From Spirogloea muscicola (Eukaryota > Streptophyta > Zygnematophyceae > Spirogloeales > Spirogloeaceae): DNA of 64,000 nucleotides. The position numbers and the translations under genes are program-made. Below are positions 22,388 to 30,747 of the stretch, in pieces. The first letter of the stretch is position 1. The number at the start of each line of letters is the position of its first letter. The DNA is taken from the NCBI GenBank assembly GCA_009602725.1, contig WELB01000075.1, positions 160,032-224,031 of the forward strand, written 5' to 3'. The notes beneath the pieces are model-generated. The model ran no database searches and was not told the DNA's origin. It worked only from the letters and a program-made list of their open reading frames with translations.

Positions 22388-22720
22388 TGTAACGTTCCCG
22401 CCGTTAGGGCGTGCCAACGTTGCGGGAAACATTCCAGTGTCGTCTCGTCACCGTTGGGGCGTGTCAACGGTGCCGGTGCTATTCCCAAAGTCGCCCAAGG
22501 ATCGCTTGGGCGATCCGCCGCACCCTGTATGGCTACTCCCGATGTCGGGCTCGCTTTTGGGCGATCCGTCGTGTCCCCATTGTTGGGCCCGTCCTTCCCA
22601 AGGTGGGCCCTGGGACGACCCTCGTCACACCCTCGGGGGAGGGGTGACAGGTGGAACGCTATTTGTAGCCGGCCGAGGCCAGACTGTTCAGTCGGACCAA
22701 CGCCCGAGAGAGACAGCCCG
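22388..22720 (+). mobile_element. LTR-like segment, inverted partner at 24690-25037
   Basis: About 330 bp beginning TGTAACGTTCCCGCC is a near match to the reverse complement of 24690-25037. It is non-coding. The partner holds a local duplication of a GGGCGATC-containing unit of about 50 bp. The TG start and position beside a gag fossil suggest a long terminal repeat, but the pair is inverted, so the two copies are not the two ends of one ordinary element. Family and age are unresolved. Confidence 0.5.
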
Positions 22721-22856
22721 CTGCTGCCTAGCCAGCCCGGCTGCTGCCTGCTGCTGCCGCCGCCGCCACAGCTTTGCTGCTGCCGCCTGCTGCCAGCCCG
22801 TCGCCGTAGCTCATCGCTGCGGGTCCTGCCGGCTCTCCGTAAGTCTATTGGTAGAG

Positions 22857-24330
22857 TCACCGCCCTAGGTGGGGAGGATTCAGTCCTCGCCTGCATCGGA
22901 CGATGAAAAACACAGGGTCGTCAGCCCCATGATGAATCACCCAATTCAGATACATTTGAGCAGCTGATTGCACTTGGTTGCGGGGAACCCAGACAACAAG
23001 GGGACCACCTTTCACCAAAGCTTGCATTAGCGTATGCAGGGAGCGTACTACGGGTACAGGAAACTGCGGACAAGCATGTCCTACGTGGTCAAAGAGCATG
23101 CGCACATCATGCAGTTGAGGACTCCACCCCGTACTTAAGGAAAGGCACGTGCCCTTGCCTTTATACTGCCCCTTGGGCCCGGGTTGAATGGATTGGCTTG
23201 ATGCGGGGTGCTTGGGAGCTTGGGTACAATCACGGATGCGATGGCCCTTCTGGCCACACCGGTAGCAAGCGCGGTCCTCCTCGGGGACAAAGGCCGCGGG
23301 CTTGGCTGGGCGCCGTGGGCCCACATAGGGCTTGCCAGTGGTGTTTGGCATATTACTGGGGCGACGCTTCGAAGATGAAGGCGCAGCCGGGTCGACGACT
23401 TCTGCCAGGGGACGCTTGCGGGGATACATGGCGAAAGTGATGCGCGCCTGCTCAATGAAGCGGTTCAGAGTGTCCACTGGCTGGAAGGTTACAGCACAAT
23501 TTGGCAAGGAGGGCCACGTGCTCGGGTAGCCCTGCCTTAAACCGCTGGCACTGGTAAGCGTTACCCATGGGCTTGGTGTTGACTTTGGACAACAACATGT
23601 GCAACCGCCGCACATAGTCTTCGAAGTCGTTGTTTCTCATGCGGATGACATCAAGCTCGTTTCTCGCATTGAGTTCGGCGTGCACTTCGCCGTATATGCT
23701 TGACAACGATCTTACGAAGAAATCCCACTGATTGTACACTACGGGGGTAAATGATTTCTTGTGTAAGGCGGCGGGCGGAGGCCCGGGGCCTTAGGACGCG
23801 GAGCTGGACTGCGAGCGAGGATCAAGAGACTGGAAGCACGATGCACAAGGCGTCTTGGATTACTGGAGGGGCAAGAGTACAGAGTGCTCGAGAGGTGAGC
23901 AGGCAGGATACAGATTGCTGGAGATGTGGGCCCAGGAGGGGCCCCCCTCCTTATATAGCCTAGCCTCACTAGGGCCTCTGTAAAGATCTAGAAGTTGCAG
24001 GAGGACGTTCCCATGCCCGGGGTCCCTCGGGAACCCTCTAGAGGAGCCCAGATTAGGGTTAGGGCTGACTAGGCTGGTTTTAGGCTTAGGGCGCGGGCGC
24101 CGGCTCGAGCTCGGGCTAGGGCGCGATTCATGACATGTTGACGCTTTCCCACCACTGGGCGGGATGGCCTGAGAGGTAAATGGCCGCAAGCTCGACACGG
24201 TGTTGTGCGCCGGTGCCACACTGTACGAACCACGCAAGAATCTCGGCGAGCCAAGCGTTGTGGCCGCCGCGGAAGGATTCTCCACTGAATGTGGCCGGTG
24301 AGGCGGGCTTGGCACGCCCCACCTGTGACT
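22857..24330 (-). mobile_element. LTR-retrotransposon gag fossil, interrupted
   Basis: Minus-strand gag pieces occur in order from about 24330 to 22857: an N-terminal gag segment (WLAEILAWFVQCG, HPAQWWESVN), a middle part (YNQWDFFVRSLSSIYGE) and a CCHC knuckle (CYRCGQKGHRIRDC). The pattern is Ty3/gypsy-like. About 390 bp at 23742-24130 interrupts it. That insert has a TATATA motif on the minus strand and may be a solo LTR or another insertion. The element is broken, with several disruptions, and no pol is seen. Confidence 0.72.
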
Positions 24331-24439
24331 CACGGAGTTCGGCCTTCAGTTTTCGGACACGCTTTTCGCCCTTGGTTACTCAGGCGACAAGCGCTTGCAC
24401 TTCTTCCAGCAGCGCTCCCGAGAAGGAAGCTACTGCAGG

Positions 24440-24655
24440 GACCGCAGCCTCGTGGAGCTCCTGAAGGCCAGGGGACCCACTTCAACGAGCCTAGCATCTC
24501 CGACCTGCGGCTGCTTAGCAGAGGTTACTGAGTGATTCGTAGCTGTTTTGTTTCTGTTTCTTAGCGCTTCCCCTGGCCCCCTTCTCGTATTCTGTTCATT
24601 CATTTTCGGGCTGGTTTTTTCCAGCCCCTATTCTCAATGGGCGAGCACTTGTGTA
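24440..24655 (+). mobile_element. RLE LINE family B, 3' end and tail
   Basis: It encodes only the last residues of family B (SISDLRLLSRGY, stop) plus the 120-bp 3' tail with the GGCTGG/CCAGCC hairpin. It is a severely 5'-truncated insertion. Confidence 0.8.
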
Positions 24656-24689
24656 TCCTGAAGGCGCGCACTGCGCCGGGCGTCGTCGT

Positions 24690-25037
24690 CGTCGTAGGCA
24701 CAAGCGGGCTCTCTCTCGGGCGTTGGTCCGACTGATACAGTCTGGCCTCGGCCGGCTCCAAATCGCGTTCCACCTGTCACCCCTCCCCCGAGGGTGTGAC
24801 GAGGGTCGTCCCAGGGCCCACCTTGGGAAGGACGGGCCCAACAATGGGGACACGACGGATCGCCCAAGAGCGAGCCCGACATCGGGGATAGCCACACAGG
24901 GTGCGGCAGATCGCCCAAGAGCGAGTCCGACATTGGGAATAGCACCGGCACCGTTGACACGCCCCAACGGTGACGAGACGACACTGGAAGGTTTCCCGCA
25001 ACGTTGGCACGCCCTAATGGCGGGAACATTACAGTGC
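24690..25037 (-). mobile_element. LTR-like segment, inverted copy of 22388-22720
   Basis: It matches the 22.4-kb segment over its whole length in reverse orientation, with small differences and one extra internal repeat unit. See the partner entry for interpretation. Confidence 0.5.
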
Positions 25038-25039
25038 TT

Positions 25040-25500
25040 GTCTTTCGTAGCGCTTTCCCCTGGCCACGTTCTCGTACCTTGTTCACTTTGCTTACTTTGT
25101 TGATATTTTTTGGGCTGGCTTGTCCAGCCCCTATCCTCAATGGGCGGGCTCTTTCTTCTTCTTGATGAAGGAGAGAAGGCGCGCGGGGCGCATGAAACGA
25201 AATGGAGGCCAATTGAAGCCGATACATTGTTCAGGCAGGTTGTCGATGAAAGAAGAAAGTGCTGGCCCATTGAGGATAGGGGCTGGAAAAGCCAGCCCAA
25301 AAAGAATGAACAGAGTACGAGAAGGGGGCCAGGGGAAGCGCTAAAAAAGGAGGAAGGGCTCGCCCATTGAGAATATGGGCTGGAACAGCCAGCCCAAAAA
25401 AGAATGAACAGAGTACAAGAAGAGGGAGAAGGCGCGCGGTGCGCATGAAATTAAAGCGAGGCCAATTCAAGCCATTACATTGTTCAGGCAAGAGGGGGGG
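25040..25500. repeat. Cluster of LINE tail hairpin modules and repeat D
   Basis: Three copies of the tail module (GGCTGG ... CCAGCC next to CAATGGGCGAGC or its complement) lie at about 25105-25150 (+), 25255-25320 (-) and 25355-25410 (-). They alternate with repeat D copies at 25186-25245 and 25432-25490. No protein-coding part of a LINE remains. Confidence 0.75.
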
Positions 25501-25559
25501 GGAAGCCAGGCGAAGCCCTAAGGCGAAGCAGCAGAAATGACAAGCACACAAGAAAAAAC

Positions 25560-26760
25560 AAAGCAGCTACTAACCACTCAGTAACCCCTGCTAAGCAGGC
25601 GCAGGTCGGAGAGGCTATGCTCCTGGAAGTATGTCCCCTGGCCAGAGCCAGAGGCAGCAGCAAGGGCTCGGCCAGCACGCAGGTGCAGCGCACGGGCCAT
25701 GGACCTCTGCAGCGAGACGGCCAGGCGCATGCGATACACCTGGGCCAACGACCCGGCGGCGGGGAAGTCCACCGGCTCCCCATGGAAGCGGCGGGCAACG
25801 GCGTGACGAGCAAGTTGGTGGAGCAGTTCGAGCCACCGAGCACCCAACGCCCCATGGGTGTCGATAGCCAGAGGGAAGAACGCGTCGGCTGGCGGATGGT
25901 CGGCGTACTTGGTCACCTTTGCGCGAGCGGCGCCTTCGACCGCATACCCAGCCTGGGTGGCACACTGGACTGGGTGGGAGCGGTCGAAGGCGTCGGTGGT
26001 CACCACGTCCAGGAGAAGACGTGGCCCGCCGGCCTGTGGGGTGGCCACCAGGTCGACTCGCCGGCCGTGGACACCGTCGGCCCTCTCCTGTAGCGGCATG
26101 ACGCCGGAGTGCTCCGCAGCCACCGAGAAGCCCGCCTCCGCCAGGATGCCATGCATGGCATCGCGGAGGCGGTCGTGGGCCGCCGTCCGCTCGCCGCCGT
26201 GAGCGCAGCGCAGGACGTGGGCGGCTAGCTCCCCAGACTCGGCCCCTCGCTCGCCGCATGCACATTGTCGCACGCCCTGGAGACAAGGAGGCGGCAAGCC
26301 CAGGAGCCTGTGGACTGCAGTACGGAAGACCTCATCGGGAAGCGTGAGGGCGTCGGTGAGGGGGAGGGCCTGAAGCCACGCCGCTGCTCCCGGGGACGAG
26401 GCAGAGAGGAGTCTCGCGCGCCCGCGCTGGTCGGCCTCAGGGAGCTGCAGTACGACGGTGGTGTAGGCGGCTTTGTCGACGACGGCCGCGAAGCGCGCTT
26501 AAAAAAACAAGCACACAAAGAAGCACAGCTGCTACGATTCACTCACAAAGGGACGGCCTGCTCCGACATGGTGGGGTGGACCGGCAGGAGCCCGTCGCGG
26601 GCAGGGCGGAGGGCAGCCTGGGAGAGCAGCTGGCCAGTCTCCACTTCAGCTGCCGCCCGCTCCATTGGCGCGCTGGCCGTGAACGAGGAACTGCTGGCCC
26701 ATGGGGGCTGCAACCTGAGCCCAGCTCGCCAGGTAGGCCGCCTCGCAGGCGCGGGCAATT
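25560..26760 (-). mobile_element. RLE LINE family B, 3' part
   Basis: An open frame at 25578-26297 encodes the zinc knuckle, nuclease core (VDLVATP to LLLDVVTTDAF) and C-terminus SLSDLRLLSRGY. Upstream pieces (26300-26760) continue the homology in other frames, so the copy is frame-broken and 5'-truncated. It is close in sequence to the copy at 20.4 kb. Confidence 0.82.
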
Positions 26761-27055
26761 GGGCAAGTGTATCGAATGCGCCTGGCCGTCTCGCTGCAGA
26801 GGTCCATGGCCCGGGCGCTGCACCTTCGTGCCGGCAGAGCCCTCGCTGCTGCCTCTGGCTCTGGCCAGGGGACCCACTTCCAGGAGCCCAGCATCTCTGA
26901 TCTGCGGCTGCTTAGCAGGGGTTACTGAGTGTCTCGTAGCAGCTTTGTTCCTGTTACTTAGCGCTTCCCCTGGCCCCCTTCTCGTACTCTGTTCATTCTT
27001 TTTCGGGCTGGTTGTTCCAGCCCCTATTCTCAATGGGCGAGCACTTTCTTCTAAT
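26761..27055 (+). mobile_element. RLE LINE family B, 3' end and tail
   Basis: It encodes IECAWPSRC/LAVSLQ-type C-terminal sequence through SISDLRLLSRGY and stop near 26930, then the full 3' tail with the hairpin module ending about 27050. It joins the oppositely oriented copy above in a head-to-head arrangement. Confidence 0.78.
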
Positions 27056-27179
27056 TGGGCGGCATCACGAGCCGCCACGGCTGACCGGCAAGCTAGCCTG
27101 TAGCAGCGTAGCTGGTGAGGTGAGGAACACGGGGAGCTGAACGAGGGTGGCCGCCGGGTAGAGGCCAAGAAAATGTAGC

Positions 27180-27262
27180 CCTGTTTAGTTTGCCCTAGAC
27201 TCTGCCTGAACAATGTATCGGCTTGAATTGGCCTCCACTTCATTTCATACGCCCCGCGCGGC
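27180..27262 (-). repeat. Dispersed repeat D, minus copy
   Basis: This is the reverse complement of the repeat described at 9716, including TGCCTGAACAATGTAT and CCTCCACTTCATTTCAT. It extends slightly further than the other copies, into a CTAGACTC stretch also seen at 40.8 kb. Confidence 0.75.
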
Positions 27263-27299
27263 TTCTCTCAAGACAAAGAGGACCGAAGTTTGAAGGGGC

Positions 27300-27720
27300 C
27301 AGAAAACTGCTGACTGAAAGAAGACTGGTCCAATAGAGGGCGATAGGTTTTAGCGCACACCGACTCAAAGTAGCCACTGGGTGCTCAACATCCCCTAGTG
27401 AGCAGCCCGCAGGTCAGAGAAACTAGTCTCCGAGATGGAGTGATGAAGGGCCTGAGTGGCCAAGTACAAAGCAAGGAGAGGACCACCAGGAAAGCCCGCC
27501 TCTCGACCTCGGAGCTTGTTCGTCCTTTTGTGGGCCGGCTTATGACAGCAGCAAGCTCTCTCGCCCAGGTGTATGGCATGCGCATGTCGCTTTCGCTGCA
27601 GCGGTTACTGGTACACGCCTTGCATCTGCGCACCGGTCGTGCCCTGGCTGCAGCTATGATTGTTTCCATAATGGGGCGATGCCTGTGAAGGCCAGCCCAA
27701 AGAGAATGGATTGCGGTGAT
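27300..27720. mobile_element. LINE family C remnant
   Basis: The minus strand at about 27300-27470 carries a family C tail and C-terminus (LVSLTCGLL, stop). The plus strand at 27457-27660 encodes the related segment VYGMRMSLSLQRLLVHALHLR. The two pieces are in opposite orientations, the same head-to-head pattern seen for family B. Confidence 0.65.
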
Positions 27721-28648
27721 TTTCATATTCTCAGGCAACACCCACGAGTCTCTTAAAGACAGGAGCTTTACACAAGGAAAATCTTGGATGTTAAGCCAAG
27801 GAAGCTTGTGGGCAAGTTCTGGAGCTTTGCATTTTGCATATCCTGATGGCCTCGGCAACAAGTAACTCATTCTCAATTGTGCAATCGACAGTGGTGGGAG
27901 TGCTCCTCAAAGAAGGCCTCAGCAGGAATGTCAACGCTGGGCTTGCGGCATGGGCAAGAGTTGCAGGACAAGCCCGCCCTCAATTGGCAGGATTGTCAGC
28001 AAGGCAGGGTATGCAACAACAGCCAGCCACTAGGCACAGTGAGAAAGTACAGTGTTGGGGCCTGCGCCATAAACGCCCATCTAACAAATCAAGTGCCCCA
28101 GGCAATCCTTGCCATGACGCGGCGAGGTGCGCCACGGCAGAGCCATGCGTCGAGCATCACCATCCACCATACACCTTCAGCAAGCCATGACCTCATCAGG
28201 CACGTGAAGTTTACGTGGTTAGACTTGCTGCTGGCTGTGCTACAGGCCATCTTGTCCATCTGCTGCCCCCTGTATCTAGGACAGTCAGAAATATTACAAG
28301 TACAGCCCCAGGATGAAAGGACAACTCCTGGCATCCATGCCTCCTTTCTAAAGCATCAAGAACTCACAGTCCTCAGACGTTGTAGTTGCAGCAGTCTGAA
28401 CGCTGGGTATGAGGTGCACTTCACGTACTGCAGGTCCTCAATATGTTGGCCTACTCAGGACTCGCGTTGCTGCCCCTTCTGAGGATGTCAAGAGGAAGCA
28501 GGGAGGGTGCACAAGTCACATACTTCACCCAAACGAGGTACAGACAGCCGCCAATCTCAACGAGGGACAGCAGTATGTGGGATGCTGATGAGCACACACG
28601 ATCAGTGCTAGCTGGCTCTAAGACCAAACAAGGACCTCATCTGCCACG
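27721..28648. other. Intergenic, no gene recognised
   Basis: Plus-strand frames of up to 200 codons cross this stretch, but their composition is irregular and no domain is seen. It probably contains the RRP46 3' UTR near 28.6 kb. Confidence 0.4.
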
Positions 28649-30523
28649 TCATATGACGCAGGCCAGAAACAACAATGTCACAAATTTCTGTGCTCTCAAA
28701 GTCTGTGTGAGCAGCACTTCAGGGGGGTTCTTCACGCAGCTGTCTCTGCGCACCTGATGTTGCTCTATGCCCTTCCTGTCGAAGTCACTCACCACCGTGC
28801 AGGCAGCACGGCCGCGTGCAAGGCATGCCAAGTAATCATCCACTGCAGAATGGAAGGAAGCCTTAAGAAACCCGTTGTTATTGATTGAGAAGCACTGAGT
28901 CACAGCAAGTTTTCCAAGAGTCAAACCCTCAATTAAATGTATAGTACCTGTGGATAGCCTAACTCAGCAATTTGAACGGTCGCAATGAGTACCTTCCATG
29001 CTGCCCCAAGTAATGGAGGTGGTCACCCCCTCCTCTGGCGGTGCGGAGGAGCTTGACACAACCAGACTTGCCACTGTGCCCTGCTCGACTTGCAGCGGCG
29101 TGCTCTTATACGCAAGACAAGCCAGCCCCTGCGCAACCTGACAAGCTTGCCGCCCTTGTTAATTTCTCAGATATATCAATAGTCAAGAAATAAGATCATA
29201 CAAGGACTTGGCGATAGACTATCAGTACATAAGAGGCAAAATCGTGCAGAGGAGGCAGAAGCTAGCACCTCCAGTGTAGTAGCGACACTTTGATGAGGAG
29301 CATAGCAGCCCGTGGAGAGAGTAAGACAAACCTGCTGCTCCTTGGCTGTCGGGTCCAGCATGATCTTTCCTGCTTCCAATACAGCGCACGTCACAGCATC
29401 TGCGCCCAACCGAGCAGAGTAGTAATAATGAGCCAAATGTTGCACACAGCACCAGAAATGGCTTTGAAAGGTAGGGCTCCCAATTCAGGCTTTAGCATTG
29501 AGCTAGGAGGAGGAGAATTGCAGCCTGCCACGGCGTCAAAGCACGACAGCATTGCCCAAAAGCGGCCCTCCTGCAAGAACTTTTCAGTTGAGAAAAAAGA
29601 TCAGAAGCTCACAGATGCGACCTCTCATGGCAATCCCTGCGTCGACGAGGGCTGCGCAGGCCCCGTTGATGGCGCAAGCCAAGAGCTGGAGGTCAGCAGT
29701 AAAGGCCAAGGCCATCTCCTAAATTAATGACTCTTGAGATCAGGACAAGCCAATGGACCCATAGTCCTCTGCCGGACAGATCTCAAGAGTAAGCATGCGG
29801 ACCTTGACAAGACAAAGGCGCGAGAAGGTCCACATAGGCAGCAGTGACTGTGAGGACCAATGCAAACAAGGTAGGCGACGTGCGGCACAGGCTAGGTTAC
29901 GGCGCCATCGTCGTGACAGACCTGTCACAGCTCAAGCGCACCTCAGCAGTGGTTGTTGTCAAAGCTGCTGCAGGCCTGTTGACCCACTTCGTGCATCATG
30001 ATGGGCAATGCCCAATCTGACGTACCGCCAGTCGACCGCGCACCTGTATGATGACAGAGATGCTGGTGCGCGGATGCAGCACGACCAGCACGACCGCCTC
30101 GAGCGTGCGCCGCACGACCAGCTCCGCCTCGCGCTCCGCATTCCCTGCCCGACCCAACAACAATGTCACCAAATCAGGCCTGACGCATGTCATGGCCAAA
30201 CCAACCTAAAAGCCTTAGCCTATAAACCATAAGTCCCAACCCCCAACCCTGAACCCTAGAAACTCAAACCCTAAACCCTACACCCGCCCTGCCCTACCTG
30301 GGAGCCGGAAGCAAACTGTGAAACCACATTGCCAAAATTATGGAGCGCCGAGAAAGGGACTTGAACCCTCAACCTCAGCCTTGGAGGCCATTGTGGAAAT
30401 GATCGCCACCTGCCAGGCCGCTGCGGGGCTTCCATAGGACGTCGAGCGTGGCGCGCTCCGCGTCCTCGCGGCGACCCGCTGCCGGGCGTGGGCCGTACAC
30501 CGCGACGAGCACACTTGTGTCGC
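28649..30523 (-). CDS. RRP46: Exosome complex component RRP46 (RNase PH fold), N-terminus missing
   Basis: RRP46 is one of six RNase PH-like subunits forming the ring of the RNA exosome, which degrades and processes RNA in nucleus and cytoplasm. Exons in transcript order are 30523-30410, 30144-30044, 29921-29901 (21 nt), 29685-29622, 29399-29332, 29137-28993 and 28842-28649. All splice phases agree. Family blocks in order are GDTSVLVAVYGPR, LDVLWKPRSGLAGNAEREAELVVRRTLEAV, HPRTSISVIIQ, VCHDDGA, CAINGACAALVDAGIAMR, LDPTAKEQQ, EEGVTTSITWGSMEVDDYLACLARGRAA. These match plant RRP46 closely. The first 35 or so residues are not found between 30523 and the XPD start. The last exon may instead be cut at a GTGAGT near 28790. 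Confidence 0.93.
30232..30290. repeat. Telomere-like CCCTAAA tract in an RRP46 intron
   Basis: Degenerate CCCTAAA units lie in the intron between the exons at 30410 and 30144. On the RRP46 sense strand they read TTTAGGG. Confidence 0.85.
30342..30391 (-). pseudogene. 3' half of a mitochondrial-type tRNA-Gly
   Basis: On the minus strand the anticodon arm (CCTCCAAGG), variable region and T arm (GAGGGTTCAAGTCCCT) of a tRNA are present, but the D arm and 5' acceptor strand are not. It shares about 25 identical bases with the fuller copy at 59233-59303. It lies about 20 bp inside an RRP46 intron, just after the splice donor. Confidence 0.65.
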
Positions 30524-30706
30524 CTGCGGCCGAAACGGAGGCGGCGCCAGCGCCTCAGCTGCTGCCGCCGGCGCTGCCGCCGCCACCGCCGCCGCCTTTG
30601 GCGGCGCATGCAGCGCNTGGTGGCGCCTGCTGGTGTTGGCTTGCGGCCTCTCAGGCGGAGCCCGTTGCCGGGGAGAGCCCCGGCTTCTGCAGCCAGCGCC
30701 GCGGCT

Positions 30707-30746
<40 letters not shown>

Positions 30747-30747
30747 G
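30524..30747. promoter_or_regulatory. Shared promoter region between RRP46 and XPD
   Basis: The two genes are head to head with only 224 bp between the last recognised RRP46 base and the XPD start. The interval ends in a pure GGC tract (30703-30747) directly before the XPD ATG and holds one ambiguous base at 30617. The missing RRP46 first exon should be here or beyond it. A bidirectional promoter is an inference from geometry. Confidence 0.5.

Noticed and set aside
22240-22906. Overlapping frames of about 200 codons on both strands
   Set aside because: They cover the LTR-like segment, whose inverted copy at 24.7 kb is open in different ways; this is non-coding repeat DNA.
28649-30523. RRP42, RRP43 or MTR3 instead of RRP46
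   Set aside because: The SVIIQV-HDDG, CAINxACAALVDAGI and TSITxGxMxVDDY blocks fit RRP46 better than the other RNase PH-like ring subunits.
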